From JAEUKH01 sp964447205 (GTDB taxonomy: Bacteria > Myxococcota_A > Polyangia > Polyangiales > Ga0077539), in contig CAYUSB010000019.1 in NCBI GenBank assembly GCA_964447205.1, positions 1 to 64,000 of the forward strand: a DNA stretch of 64,000 nucleotides, written 5' to 3'. The notes under the pieces were generated by a model, which worked only from the letters and a program-made list of their open reading frames with translations, made no database searches and was not told where the DNA came from. Below, piece after piece: positions 7,797-16,809 of the stretch. Position 1 is the stretch's first letter. Each line of letters starts with the position of its first letter. The position numbers were made by a program, and so were the translations under genes.

Positions 7797-10637
7797 TCAC
7801 TCCCCCGGGTCGGACAAGGCCCGGGTCGGCCGCGGGGCCGTCAGCATCGGCCCCGGGGCCCCGCCCGCCCTGACCTCTCCCACCCGCTGCCGGATGGCCT
7901 CCGCGTTGGTGGCCCCCGCGTCGAGGGCCGTCTCGTACAGCCGCACGGCCCCCTCCCGGTCGCCCCCCACATGGCGGGCGTGGGCCACCCGCAGGAGCAC
8001 CGCGGGGTTGGACGGGTCGAGCTCGATCACCCGCGGGGCGAGGGCCTGGAGGGCGTCCCATCGGCCCCGGCGGGCGAGTTGGGCCGTGAGCATCCCGAGG
8101 GCCTCACGGTGGTGCTGCTCCAGCCGCACGACCTCGCCGAGGGCCCGCAGGCGGTCGTCGTCGCGCCGCAGCGCGCGGTACGCCTGGGCCAGGGCCCAGT
8201 GCACCTCGGCCTGGGTGGGGTCGAGGTCGCGCAGGGTCTCGAGGGCCCGCAGGGCCCGGGGGTGGTCGTCGATCCCCTGGGCGGCCTCGCGCTCCAACTG
8301 ACGCAGGGCGGGCCCGTCGCGGCCCTGGGCCAGGAGGACGTCGACGTCGGCCAGGGCCCCCCGGGCGTCGCGGGCCGCGAGGGCGAGGCGGGCCCGGAGG
8401 TAGAGCCCGAGGGGGTCTCCCGGTTGCAGGGACAGGGCCCGGGGGAGGCGGGTGCGGGCGGCCTCCAGGTCGCGGGCCACCACCTCCGCGGCGGCGGCCT
8501 CGACCTGGAGGGTGGCGTTTTCGGGGGCAGCGGCGGCGGCCCTGACCCGGGCCTCGCGGTCGCGGAAGCGCTCGAGGTCGGGGTCCCAGTGGCGGGCGTA
8601 CCGCGGGGCGAGGCGCTCCCGCAGGGAGGCCCGGAAGGCCGCGTCGACCTCGGCGGGCGAGACCCCGAGGGCCCGCGGGATGGCCTCGGCCGTGCTGAGC
8701 CCCTCGCCGAAGAGGGGGAGCATGGCGGCCACCCGGGGGAAGGTGTACCGCTCGATGAGGAAGGCCATCATCTGCGAGGCGGCGTAGTACGCCACCATCA
8801 TGTCGTCGCCCCCCCGGGCGTGGGTGAAGGCCCGGTTGAACTCCGCCACCCGCGGGAGCCTCCCGGACACCAGGGCCCTCCACAGGGCGGGGTCGTCCTC
8901 GCGGGCCCAGCCCGGGTGCCCATGAAAGGCCTCCCACTCCGACAGCCCCTCGGTGAACCACCGCGGAACCCGCGACCGCGACCGCTGGATGGCGAACACG
9001 TGGGCCAGCTCGTGCCACAGGATCTGCGACCAGTTGAAGGGCCCGCCCCGCGGCGACAGGGCCGTCACCACGCGGCCGAAGCACACCCCCTGGACCCCGA
9101 TCTCGGGCTCTCCCGCCGTGCGCACGGAGAAGTGCTCCGAGCTCGCGTAGAGCTCGATCGACAGGGGCCCCGCGGGGGTGAACCCGTACCGCCCCACCAT
9201 CTCCGCGAAGGCCTCGCGCAGGAGCTCGGGCACGAACCGCCGCAGGACCGGGGCCTCGGCCCGGGCGTACCGGATGCGGAAGGGCCCGACGGCGTCGGTG
9301 ACGTACTCCGCGGGCAGGACGGTCTCGTAGAAATTGAGCAGGTTGGCCGCCCGGACGTTGAAGCGGTTGGCCGCGAAGCTGGCCCGCAGCTCGGGCAGGG
9401 CGGCCTCCTCGTCGCCGAGGCGCAGGAGGTTGAAGGCCAGGAGGGACCGCATCCGGGCGGCGGCCCGGGGGTCGGTGGAGAACGGGGGGCGCGCGAGGGC
9501 CTCGCGGAGCACGTCGGCGGCCTCGGCGTAGCGGTGCTGCCAGTCGGCGAGGTCGGCCAGGGTCTGGTACCCTTCGGGCCACGCGGGGGCTACGGCGGAC
9601 AGGGCCTCGAAGGCCGCCCGGCGGGCGGGGACGTCGCTGCGGTGGAAGGCGATGAGGGCCCGGGTGGTGAGGGCCTCGAGGTCTTGGGGGTTGATCCGCA
9701 GGGCCGCGGCGTTGAGGGCCTCGGCCTCGGCCACCTCGTCGTCGCGGAGGGCCACGGCGGCCTGGAGCCCGAGGGCCCCGGCGAGGCGGGGGTTGACCGC
9801 GAGGGCGGCGGCGAGGTCGTCGCGGGCCCGGGCGAGGTCGTGGTTGGAGGCCAGGCGGAGTCGGGCCCGCAGGACGAGGGCCCGGGCGTGGCGGGGGTTG
9901 CGCGTGAGGACCGCGGCCACGGCCTCGCCGGCGGGGCCGTAGTCTTCGGTGGTGAGCATCAGGGCGGCCTGCTCAAGCAGGGTGTCGACCCGCTGGGGGT
10001 CGAGGGCCAGGGCCTCGTTGAAGGCCTGATTGGCGTCGCGGGCCGACCCCAGGGCCCGGGCCGCCACGCCCACCGCGGTGAGAAACCCCGGGTCGCGGGC
10101 GAGGCCTGCCGTCGCGCCGCGGGCCCCGCGCGGGGCCGTGGCCTCGGCGGCGTCGTTGTACGCGTCGAGGAGGGGGTTGGCCACCTCGCGGGCCTCGTCG
10201 CGCCGCCCGCGTCGGGCCAGCCAGGTGGCCAGGGCCCCTCGGGCCTGCCACACCCCGACCCCCGCGGGGCCCCGGGCGACGGCCTCGCGCCAGCGCAGGA
10301 GGGCCTCGTCGAGGCGCCCGAGCTCTACGAGGCTGTCGCCCTGGAGGGACAGGCCCAGGGCCCGGGTGGAGGGCTGCCGGGCGAGGGCCACCCCGAGGGC
10401 CAGGGCCTCGTCGTAGCGCCCCGTGGCGTGCAGGACCTCCCCCACGAGCCGCTGCCCCTGGGCCCGTCCGGGGCCTTGCAGGGTGCCGGCCTCGCGCTCG
10501 GCGAGGGCGTAGTCTCCGCGGGCCAGGGCGGCCCGGGCGGTGGTCAGATCGGCGTGGGCGACCCCGGTCAGGGCGAGCAGGCCGAGGGCCCAGACCGCGA
10601 CCCGAGGGCCCCGCCTGGAACACCGACCAGACCTCAC
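7797..10637 (-). CDS. Secreted TPR protein with peptidase MA-like zinc metalloprotease domain
   Basis: A 946-residue protein starting with GTG at 10637 in a 4-bp overlap with the yqgE-like stop. A short basic stretch then a hydrophobic segment ending ALTGVAHA gives a signal peptide (~residues 12-30). TPR-like repeats fill residues ~35-450. A gluzincin domain follows, with WHELAHVFAIQ near residues 540-550 and the downstream Glu in WFTEGLSEWE, matching the HExxH...E zinc ligands of the peptidase MA family. More TPRs fill the C-terminal ~300 residues. The product is expected in the periplasm or cell envelope, as a protease or a TPR scaffold with a protease fold. It is the last gene of a leftward group that includes yqgE, an HD-GYP regulator and a TonB-like protein. 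Confidence 0.85.
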   Translation of the reverse strand: MRSGRCSRRGPRVAVWALGLLALTGVAHADLTTARAALARGDYALAEREAGTLQGPGRAQGQRLVGEVLHATGRYDEALALGVALARQPSTRALGLSLQGDSLVELGRLDEALLRWREAVARGPAGVGVWQARGALATWLARRGRRDEAREVANPLLDAYNDAAEATAPRGARGATAGLARDPGFLTAVGVAARALGSARDANQAFNEALALDPQRVDTLLEQAALMLTTEDYGPAGEAVAAVLTRNPRHARALVLRARLRLASNHDLARARDDLAAALAVNPRLAGALGLQAAVALRDDEVAEAEALNAAALRINPQDLEALTTRALIAFHRSDVPARRAAFEALSAVAPAWPEGYQTLADLADWQHRYAEAADVLREALARPPFSTDPRAAARMRSLLAFNLLRLGDEEAALPELRASFAANRFNVRAANLLNFYETVLPAEYVTDAVGPFRIRYARAEAPVLRRFVPELLREAFAEMVGRYGFTPAGPLSIELYASSEHFSVRTAGEPEIGVQGVCFGRVVTALSPRGGPFNWSQILWHELAHVFAIQRSRSRVPRWFTEGLSEWEAFHGHPGWAREDDPALWRALVSGRLPRVAEFNRAFTHARGGDDMMVAYYAASQMMAFLIERYTFPRVAAMLPLFGEGLSTAEAIPRALGVSPAEVDAAFRASLRERLAPRYARHWDPDLERFRDREARVRAAAAAPENATLQVEAAAAEVVARDLEAARTRLPRALSLQPGDPLGLYLRARLALAARDARGALADVDVLLAQGRDGPALRQLEREAAQGIDDHPRALRALETLRDLDPTQAEVHWALAQAYRALRRDDDRLRALGEVVRLEQHHREALGMLTAQLARRGRWDALQALAPRVIELDPSNPAVLLRVAHARHVGGDREGAVRLYETALDAGATNAEAIRQRVGEVRAGGAPGPMLTAPRPTRALSDPGE

Positions 10638-11221
10638 GCGCTGCCCCCCCGGGTGCTGGTGAAGGCCACCGGGGAGGCCCCGATGACCCGGCGGTAGGCG
10701 GCGTCCCACAGGCTCGGCCCGGGGGTGTCGAGCACGAGCTCGGCGTCGACATCCGCGGGCAGCCACACCCCCGCCCGAACCTCCCCTTCAAGCTGATCGG
10801 CCCCCCACCCCGCGTACCCGAGGAGCAGATGAAAATCGCGGTCTTGCAGGGTGAGGACCTGGCGCAGGGCGTCCATGTCGCCGGTGACCCCGAGGGCCTC
10901 GCCGACGTCGATTTCGCCCGGGAGGCTCCCGGCCTCGCGGCGGTAGAGGACCCACCCCGTGGCGGGCGAGACGGGGCCCCCGATGCGTGCCGACCGGGCG
11001 AAGGGCCCCCGCTTGGGCAGGGTGACCCCTTCGGGCACGAGCCCGGCTCCGCCCAGGAGCTCGGCCACGGGTTGCAGGGACCGACCGTTGAGGACCCACC
11101 CCAGGGCCCCGTCGTCGTCGTGGCGGGCGAGGAGGACCACGGTCTGGTCGAAGTTGGGGTCGCCCAACCGCGGGGCCGCCAGCAGGAGCCCGGGGGCGAG
11201 GCTGCGTCGAATGGCCTTCAC
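10634..11221 (-). CDS. yqgE: YqgE/AlgH family protein (UPF0301)
   Basis: A 195-residue cytoplasmic protein with the usual length and hallmarks of the YqgE/AlgH family: LAPGLLLAAPRLGDPNFDQTV at the N-terminus, VLLARHDDDGALGWVLNGR, RIGGPVSP in the middle, and LLGYAGWGADQLEGE followed by W near the C-terminus. The family is linked genetically to alginate and stress regulation in Pseudomonas, but its biochemical role is not established. Its stop codon overlaps the GTG start of the TPR/peptidase-MA gene by 4 bp, so the two are probably co-translated. The HD-GYP regulator lies 48 bp upstream on the same strand. Confidence 0.95.
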   Translation of the reverse strand: MKAIRRSLAPGLLLAAPRLGDPNFDQTVVLLARHDDDGALGWVLNGRSLQPVAELLGGAGLVPEGVTLPKRGPFARSARIGGPVSPATGWVLYRREAGSLPGEIDVGEALGVTGDMDALRQVLTLQDRDFHLLLGYAGWGADQLEGEVRAGVWLPADVDAELVLDTPGPSLWDAAYRRVIGASPVAFTSTRGGSA

Positions 11222-11269
11222 CCGGCGCAGTGTACTCTCCTCGGGGCCGCCTCGCTCGCCCCGGGGCGC

Positions 11270-12781
11270 TCATTCCGGGACGGGGTCTCCGCGGTCGGTG
11301 CGCTCCTCCCGGTCGACCTCGATGGCCAGGAGGAAGGGGTTGGAGCAGTCGGGGTCGAACTGGCTGCCCGAGCAGCGGGTGATCTCGTTGATGGCCACCT
11401 CGTGGGGCAGGGCCCGGCGGTAGCTGCGGTCGCTCGTCATGGCGTCGTAGGTGTCGGCCACGGAGATGATGCGGGCGATGAGGGGGATGTCCGTGCGGTG
11501 CAGGCCCACGGGGTAGCCCCGCCCGTCCCAGCGCTCGTGGTGGCAGTACACCCCGGGCAGGAGCTTGTGCAGAAACTTGATGGGCTCCAGGATCTCGCGG
11601 CCGTAGCCCGGGTGCATCTTGAAGATCTCGTACTCGGTCTGGCTGAGCTGCCCGGGTCGGTTGAGGTTGAGGACGCAGCCGATCTTGCCGATGTCGTGCA
11701 TGAGGGCCGCCTGGCGCACGATCTCGACCTCGTCTTGGGGCAGGCCGAGATTCTTCGCGAGGAGGGCGGCGTAGTAGGCCACCCGGTCGGAGTGGCCGGC
11801 GGTGTAGCGGTCCATCTTGTCGATGGCCCGGGCGAGGCCCTGGATGGTCTGGTTGAAGGTGGCCTGGAGGTCTTCGTAGAGCCGCGCGTTTTCGATGGCC
11901 GCGGCGGCCCGGGACCCGACGGCGTGCAGGAGCTTGCGCTGCCCCTCGTCGAAGCGACGCCCGCGCCGCAGGCCCAGGGCCACGACGTATCCGACGGCGG
12001 TGTTGCGGGCCTTGAGGGGGGTGCCCATCACGGCGTAGGCCGGGAAGCGCTCGCTCGGCGAGATCAGGAAGCGCAGGGCCCGGGGCCCGCTCACGTTGAG
12101 GATGGTCTCCTCGGCGAAGTGCTCGACCAGGGCCTCGACGTCGACCTGCAGGGCGGCCAGCTCGTCGGCGCACTCCTCGCGCCCGGGGAGGAGGGGGTTG
12201 ACCCGGCGCATCCGCTCGAAGAAGCGCCCCTCCTTGTCGCGAAACACCACCATCGTCACGTCGGCGTCGACGTCGTGGACCGCGGCGTCGCCGAGGGTGG
12301 TGAGGACCTCCTCCAGGGACAGGGAGGCCGCGATGGCCTCGCCGACCTTGTAGAGCGAGAGGGCCTCGCGGAGCCGCATGTTCTCCGCTTCGAGGCGGCG
12401 CTTCTCCAGGCAACGATGCAGGAGGTGGACGACCTCCTCGATCCGAAATGGCTTGAGGACGTAGTCGTAGGCCCCGCGTTTCATGGCGTCGATGGCCGTC
12501 TCGACGGTGCCGAAGGCCGTCATGATGACCGTGACGATGTGGGGCCAGCGGGTACGGATCTGCCCGAGGAGCTCGAGCCCGCCCATCTCGGGCATCTTCA
12601 GGTCGGACAGGACCAGGTCGTACTCGTTGGCCTCCAGCTCGTGGAGGGCATTGTGCCCGTTGCTGGCGGTGCGCACGTGGAAGCCCTCGAGCGACAGAAA
12701 ATCCGCGAGGATCTCGCGGATGATCTGCTCATCGTCGACGACGAGCAAACGTGGCGCCGGATCGTGTGCGCTTACGTCCAT
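11270..12781 (-). CDS. REC-GAF-HD-GYP response regulator (cyclic-di-GMP phosphodiesterase)
   Basis: A 503-residue protein starting with ATG at 12781; the longer open frame upstream is only the antiframe of the TonB-like gene. The receiver domain (residues ~10-130) has the DD acid pair and the phospho-acceptor in LVLSDLKMPE (D60), plus the conserved Lys in VLKPF. A linker helix and GAF-like domain (~150-300) follow. The HD-GYP domain has AGHSDRVAYY, MHDIGKIG (HD pair), a conserved HPGYG, HHERWDGRGYP (GYP motif) and ARIISVADTYDAMTSDR. All metal and catalytic signature residues are present, so degradation of cyclic-di-GMP under control of an unseen histidine kinase is expected. No kinase gene is adjacent. 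The C-terminus ends in a charged, acidic tail. Confidence 0.93.
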   Translation of the reverse strand: MDVSAHDPAPRLLVVDDEQIIREILADFLSLEGFHVRTASNGHNALHELEANEYDLVLSDLKMPEMGGLELLGQIRTRWPHIVTVIMTAFGTVETAIDAMKRGAYDYVLKPFRIEEVVHLLHRCLEKRRLEAENMRLREALSLYKVGEAIAASLSLEEVLTTLGDAAVHDVDADVTMVVFRDKEGRFFERMRRVNPLLPGREECADELAALQVDVEALVEHFAEETILNVSGPRALRFLISPSERFPAYAVMGTPLKARNTAVGYVVALGLRRGRRFDEGQRKLLHAVGSRAAAAIENARLYEDLQATFNQTIQGLARAIDKMDRYTAGHSDRVAYYAALLAKNLGLPQDEVEIVRQAALMHDIGKIGCVLNLNRPGQLSQTEYEIFKMHPGYGREILEPIKFLHKLLPGVYCHHERWDGRGYPVGLHRTDIPLIARIISVADTYDAMTSDRSYRRALPHEVAINEITRCSGSQFDPDCSNPFLLAIEVDREERTDRGDPVPE

Positions 12782-12830
12782 TGCGTAGGTGCAGTCTCGC
12801 CCCCCGAGGGCCGCGGCGTCAACGCAGCGT

Positions 12831-14549
12831 TCATCCCACGGTCTCGATCCTCGGGCCGACGAGGGGGGGAGCGGGCGGCGGGGGGTTGCGGGTGGGCCCC
12901 GGGGCGGGGCCTCCCGACGGCAGGATGAAGGGCTCGGCGTTGAAGGTCCCGCACTGCCGATGGTTGCGATAGAAGCCCCAGCGGACATACACCCGCTGGT
13001 CGGGCGACAGGATGGCCGCCGGGGCCTCGCCGTAGGGCCCGCTGCGCCGTACGGCGTTGAGGGCCGCCACGTCGAAGGGCAGAAGGCCGCTCCCTCGCAC
13101 GATCCCGACCCGGTGCACGCTCCCGTCGCGCTCGAGCACGATCTCGACCATGGTGTGCAGGGTGGGGTCGTTGAGGGGGCTGTCCGCGCGGCCGCTCTCC
13201 AGGCCCGCGAGGAAGGTGTCGGCAAAGAAGCGATGGATGCGGCGGTGCATCGCGGTGAGGTAGGCCGCGAAGGGCGAGGCCGCGGTGCGCAGGGCGGTCT
13301 GGTTGCCCACGCGCACGGAGGGGGTGAAGTTTTCGATGGCCTCGCGGGTCTGGCGCCAGTTCTCCGCGTAGCTGCCGCGGGCCTCGCTGCGTCGCTGCTC
13401 GGCCACCCGGCGCATCCGCTCGAGCTCCTGCTCGCCGTAGACCGCCGCGAAGGTGTCGTAGCGCGGGAGCATGGCCTGCATGGCCTGGCTCGCCCCCATC
13501 CCCCGCAGGCCGTCGAGGCCCCCTCCCCGCCCCTGGGCCCCGCCCGCCCCCGTGGCGCTCTGGGTCCCGGCCCGTCCGCTGGCAGTGTCGCCCGATCCCC
13601 GGTCGCCCTGGGCCCCTCCGGCCCCGCCCTGTCCGACGGCGACGGCCACATCGGCCCCGCCCGTGGCCGTGGGCGAGGCCTCGCCGGAGGTCCCGGGTCG
13701 GCCCGCGGTCTCGCCGGGAGCTCCGGCCGTGCCCTGGGCCCCCGTCCGCGGCCCCTGGGCCCGGTCCGAACCGCGCGCACGATCGCCAGGGTTGGCCGCC
13801 GCTCCGGGAGGCTGCGGGGTGGCGGACGGCCGGGCCGCCGCGGTGGGCCGGGAGGCCGCCGGGTTGGGCGACGGGGGCGGGGGCTGCGGGGTCTCGTCGG
13901 GGATCTCGTGGCGATCGCCCTGGACGTTGTGGCTGTCGGCCGAGCGCTGCCGGTCGGAGGTCCCCGGGGTGGTGGCGGGGCTCGACCGCGGGGGCCCTCC
14001 CACCTGGGGGTCTGGGGCGTCGCGCTGGAGGTTGCGCACCGCGGCGATGGTCTCCTCGGTCACGTTGCGATTGGACTGGGCGAGGAAGTGCGGGTCGTCG
14101 GGCCGGGGCTCCTCGTTGGGGTTGGTCTGATGGACGAACTGCGCCGACGGGGGCGGAGGCCGGTTGGGGGGCGGGGGCGTAGGCGCCGCGGGGGTCGGGA
14201 CCACCACGGCCCGCGGTCTCACCGGGGTCGGGGGACGGGCCGGGGTGGGCCGCGGCGGGGGACGGGCCGCCGGGCGCGGGGTAGGCGCGGCGGGGGACGG
14301 GGCCGCAGGCGACGGAGGGGGGGCGGGGGCCGGGGTGGGGGTCGGGGCGAACTCAAACTCCACCTCGCTCACCCCGGGCGTGCTGGCGGCGACCGCGGGC
14401 GGGGCCTCCGGGCGGGAGCGCCCGGCCCACGTGGCCGTGCCCCCCGCGAAGACGAAGTGGAGCAGCAACGAGACGCTCGCCCAGAGGTAGAGCGGGATGA
14501 GCACATCGCCGCGCCGCATCGGCGGTGCGTACCACCCGCGACGACTCAC
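12831..14549 (-). CDS. TonB-like energy transducer / TolA-like membrane protein
   Basis: About 572 residues if GTG at 14549 is used (4-bp overlap with the siroheme gene); ATG at 14519 would remove ten residues. One N-terminal membrane segment (LIPLYLWASVSLLLHFVFAG) anchors it in the inner membrane. A very long Pro/Ala-rich, then Gly/Ala/Thr-rich, region able to span the periplasm follows. The C-terminal ~170 residues resemble the TonB C-terminal fold: LHTMVEIVLERDGSVHRVGI, then FDVAALNAVRRSGPYG and VYVRWGFYRN. It would couple inner-membrane energy or mechanical work to an outer-membrane partner. No ExbB/ExbD genes are adjacent, so the motor must be elsewhere. Confidence 0.82.
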   Translation of the reverse strand: MSRRGWYAPPMRRGDVLIPLYLWASVSLLLHFVFAGGTATWAGRSRPEAPPAVAASTPGVSEVEFEFAPTPTPAPAPPPSPAAPSPAAPTPRPAARPPPRPTPARPPTPVRPRAVVVPTPAAPTPPPPNRPPPPSAQFVHQTNPNEEPRPDDPHFLAQSNRNVTEETIAAVRNLQRDAPDPQVGGPPRSSPATTPGTSDRQRSADSHNVQGDRHEIPDETPQPPPPSPNPAASRPTAAARPSATPQPPGAAANPGDRARGSDRAQGPRTGAQGTAGAPGETAGRPGTSGEASPTATGGADVAVAVGQGGAGGAQGDRGSGDTASGRAGTQSATGAGGAQGRGGGLDGLRGMGASQAMQAMLPRYDTFAAVYGEQELERMRRVAEQRRSEARGSYAENWRQTREAIENFTPSVRVGNQTALRTAASPFAAYLTAMHRRIHRFFADTFLAGLESGRADSPLNDPTLHTMVEIVLERDGSVHRVGIVRGSGLLPFDVAALNAVRRSGPYGEAPAAILSPDQRVYVRWGFYRNHRQCGTFNAEPFILPSGGPAPGPTRNPPPPAPPLVGPRIETVG

Positions 14550-15226
14550 GGCAATCCGTCGGGGCGCGCGTCCCGGGGGGCGGCCGCCTCTCCCGGGGGC
14601 GACCCCGCTCCCGCTTGCTCCAGGGCCTCCCAGCGGTCGCGCCATCCTTCGGGCAGGCGCACCCGCAGCGAGACCGAGAAGCCCCCGAGGGCCTCGGCCA
14701 GGACCACCCGACGGCGACGCGGGGGCGTGGCCACCCGCAGGGCCGCGAGGTACTGCGAGAAGTCTGCGAACCCGTCGCCGAGCCCCGCCGCGAGGTCGTC
14801 GCGGAGCCGACGCAGCAGGGCCGGGGCCGACCCTTGCGACCCGAGGCCCAACTGCACCACCCCCACGTCGGCCACGGCCAGATTGCTGAAGGTAGAAAAC
14901 TCGGGCTGGTCGATGCAGCTCAGCAGGAAACGCTCCCGCAGCGACCGGGCGTAGAGAGCGGCCGAGCGCTCGGGGTCGATGGCCGTAGACACCACGAGGA
15001 AGGGATCGTCTGCGAGGTCGCGGTCGAGGTCGGGCTCGCGGGCCACGTGGGTGAGGGGGTAGGTCGCCTGCAGGGCCTCGAAGCCTGGCTCGAGGCTTGG
15101 GGCGACCACCACGAGGGTGGCCCCCGCGGCGGCGAGGCGGCGCGACTTGTCGAGGGCCTCGCGGTCTCCACCCAGCACCACACAACGACGGCCCGACACC
15201 ACCAGGCCCGCGAGGAAGGTCTTCAT
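14546..15226 (-). CDS. Precorrin-2 dehydrogenase / sirohydrochlorin ferrochelatase (Met8/CysG N-terminal type)
   Basis: A 226-residue protein matching the CysG N-terminal (Met8-like) module that oxidises precorrin-2 with NAD+ and inserts iron to make siroheme. The Rossmann start is CVVLGGDREALDKSRRLAAAGA, followed by VVVAP at the end of beta 2 and VVSTAIDPERSAALYARSL. The family's central motif is seen as SCIDQPEFSTFSNLAVAD, where the Asp is the proposed catalytic residue. GSQGSAPALLRRLRDDL matches the helical dimerisation part. No SUMT methyltransferase domain is fused, and the tail after residue ~200 is low complexity. It is the first gene of the leftward group, divergent from the UDP-sugar pyrophosphorylase-like gene. 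Confidence 0.88.
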   Translation of the reverse strand: MKTFLAGLVVSGRRCVVLGGDREALDKSRRLAAAGATLVVVAPSLEPGFEALQATYPLTHVAREPDLDRDLADDPFLVVSTAIDPERSAALYARSLRERFLLSCIDQPEFSTFSNLAVADVGVVQLGLGSQGSAPALLRRLRDDLAAGLGDGFADFSQYLAALRVATPPRRRRVVLAEALGGFSVSLRVRLPEGWRDRWEALEQAGAGSPPGEAAAPRDARPDGLP

Positions 15227-15328
15227 ACAATACAGAGCCTAGCGCATCGAGGGCCCGCGTGAAGCCCCCGCGCGCCCGATGGCTCCCGCTGGCGCCCTCC
15301 GTCCCAGGGGCGTAGATAAAGTGTGCCG

Positions 15329-16480
15329 ATGTCTACGTCCCCCTCTGCATGGCCCGCCACCCTGCCCGCCGACATCGCCGCCCTGCTCGAGCGGTTTCAC
15401 GGCGATGTCGCCCCGACGGCCCGGTTGCGCGAGAGGCTGCGGGCCCACGCTCCCGATCTGTCGGCCCTGCACCAGATCGTGGCCCCCATCGCCCCCCCTC
15501 CCTCAGATTGTGTGGCCAGGCTGCCCCGCCCCGGCTCGCAAGACTGGTCGGCCCTGCACGCCGAGGGCACCCGACGGGTGCGGGCGGGGGAGGTCGCCGT
15601 GGTCGTGCTCGCGGGGGGCATGGCGACCCGGTTCGGGTCGGTGATCAAGGCCCTGGCGGAGGTGTTTCCCGCAAAGGGGGTGCGGTTCGTCGACGCCAAG
15701 ACGGCCGACCTCAGGCGTTGGGGCGGGGCCATCCCCGCGGCCCTGATGACCAGCTTCGCCACCCACGCCGCCATCGCCGAGGCCCTCGAGGCCGACGGCT
15801 TGTCGAGCACCTACACCCTGGCCCCGCAGTTTGTGTCGCTGCGCCTGTGCCCCGACGGGTCCCTCTTCCTCGACGACACGGGGCGCCCCTCCCCCTACGC
15901 CACCGGCCACGGCGACCTGCCCGACGCCCTGCGGGCCGCGGGGCTCCTGGCCGCCTGGAGGGCCCAGGGGGTGCGTACGGTCCTGGTGTCCAACGTCGAC
16001 AACCTCGGGGCCACGGTCGACCCGGTCTTGTACGCCCAGCACCGCCAGAGCGAGGCCCGGATCACCGTCGAGCTGGTCTCGAAACAACCCGGCGACCGCG
16101 GGGGCCTGCCCGTCTCCCTCGGGGGTCGGCTCGTCCTGGCCGAGGCCTTCCGCCTGCCGCCCGCCTTCCCCGAGGGGGACTTCCCCTACTTCAACACCAA
16201 CACCCTCTGGATCGACCTCGACACCCTCGAGGCCTCCGCCCGTCCCGACATCCCTTGGACCTGGTGCGCCGCCCAGAAGATCGTCGACGGTCGTCCGGCC
16301 ATCCAGTTTGAGCGCCTCGTCGGTGAGATCACCTGGTGGCATCCCACGCGGTACGTCCACGTCGACCGGGAGGGACCGGGGTCGAGGTTTGTTCCGGTGA
16401 AGGAGGTCGAAGACCTGACCCGCAACGCCGAGGCCTTGCAGGCGGTCTGGTCGCGTATTTCGGCCGAGCCCCCGCGCTGA
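15329..16480 (+). CDS. UDP-sugar pyrophosphorylase-like nucleotidyltransferase (UDPGP family)
   Basis: About 383 residues from ATG at 15329; a GTG six bases upstream is also in frame. The nucleotide-binding loop VVVLAGGMATRFGSVIKAL (residues ~90-108) matches the LxGGxGTRxGxxxPK loop of UDPGP-family enzymes, with a basic residue shortly after. GHGDLPDALRAAGL and TVLVSNVDNLGATVDP match the uracil- and metal-binding segments, with Asp in the place of the catalytic acid. FNTNTLWIDL is also typical. It probably makes UDP-glucose, UDP-GlcNAc or a related UDP-sugar from UTP and a sugar-1-phosphate; the exact sugar cannot be read from the sequence. It stands alone, divergent from the siroheme gene and convergent with the small basic gene. 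Confidence 0.83.
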   Translation: MSTSPSAWPATLPADIAALLERFHGDVAPTARLRERLRAHAPDLSALHQIVAPIAPPPSDCVARLPRPGSQDWSALHAEGTRRVRAGEVAVVVLAGGMATRFGSVIKALAEVFPAKGVRFVDAKTADLRRWGGAIPAALMTSFATHAAIAEALEADGLSSTYTLAPQFVSLRLCPDGSLFLDDTGRPSPYATGHGDLPDALRAAGLLAAWRAQGVRTVLVSNVDNLGATVDPVLYAQHRQSEARITVELVSKQPGDRGGLPVSLGGRLVLAEAFRLPPAFPEGDFPYFNTNTLWIDLDTLEASARPDIPWTWCAAQKIVDGRPAIQFERLVGEITWWHPTRYVHVDREGPGSRFVPVKEVEDLTRNAEALQAVWSRISAEPPR

Positions 16481-16581
16481 ACCCCGTCGTCCCCCCAAAC
16501 GCACGAAGGGCCCTCCGCGCGCTGCGCCGAGAGCCCCTTTGCCGTGACCGCGAGCCCTTCCCCGGAGAACCCGCAGACCGC

Positions 16582-16731
16582 TCAGACCTCGGCGCTGGCC
16601 GGGGTCTCGGGCGCGAGATGGATCGGGAAGACCGGGGTCCCCTGAAGGCGCCGAACCCGCTTGTTGGCCTTGCCGTTGGTGGACTTCTTGCGACGACGGA
16701 TCCGCTCGGTTTGTTGGGTCAACGAGACCAT
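16582..16731 (-). CDS. 49-residue basic conserved-looking small protein
   Basis: A short gene starting with ATG at 16731, preceded by a clear Shine-Dalgarno GGAGGA 5-10 bases upstream on the minus strand. The product has a strongly basic core (RIRRRKKS, then KANKRVRRLQGTP) and ends in a less charged FPIHLAPETPASAEV. This arrangement of MVSLTQQTERIR start, Lys/Arg core and GTPxFPIH end looks like a conserved small protein rather than random frame, and resembles small basic proteins I believe occur in other deltaproteobacteria, although I cannot confirm this. A nucleic-acid or ribosome contact is possible from charge alone. It lies downstream of, and on the same strand as, the sigma/anti-sigma pair. 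Confidence 0.65.
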   Translation of the reverse strand: MVSLTQQTERIRRRKKSTNGKANKRVRRLQGTPVFPIHLAPETPASAEV

Positions 16732-16809
16732 GATGGCTCCTCCGGTGGGGGATGAGGGTGATGCAGGGCGGCGGACCCTACGCGCCCGCCTGCCGCGCGT
16801 CAAGCGATG

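Noticed and set aside
4927..8061. Very long open frame on the minus strand opposite lon and the downstream gene
   Set aside because: It is Gly/Arg/Pro-rich without domain pattern and lies antisense to lon and its partner, which have clear motifs. Long antisense frames are expected in DNA this rich in G+C.
7641..10697. Long plus-strand open frame opposite the TPR/peptidase-MA gene
   Set aside because: Composition is dominated by Gly, Glu and Arg in a pattern expected from the antisense of Ala/Leu/Arg-rich TPR codons; no domain can be read.
16481..16581. Terminator between the UDP-sugar gene and the small basic gene
   Set aside because: Arms such as AAGGGCCCTC and GAGAGCCCCTT pair only imperfectly and no T run follows. 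Too weak to list.
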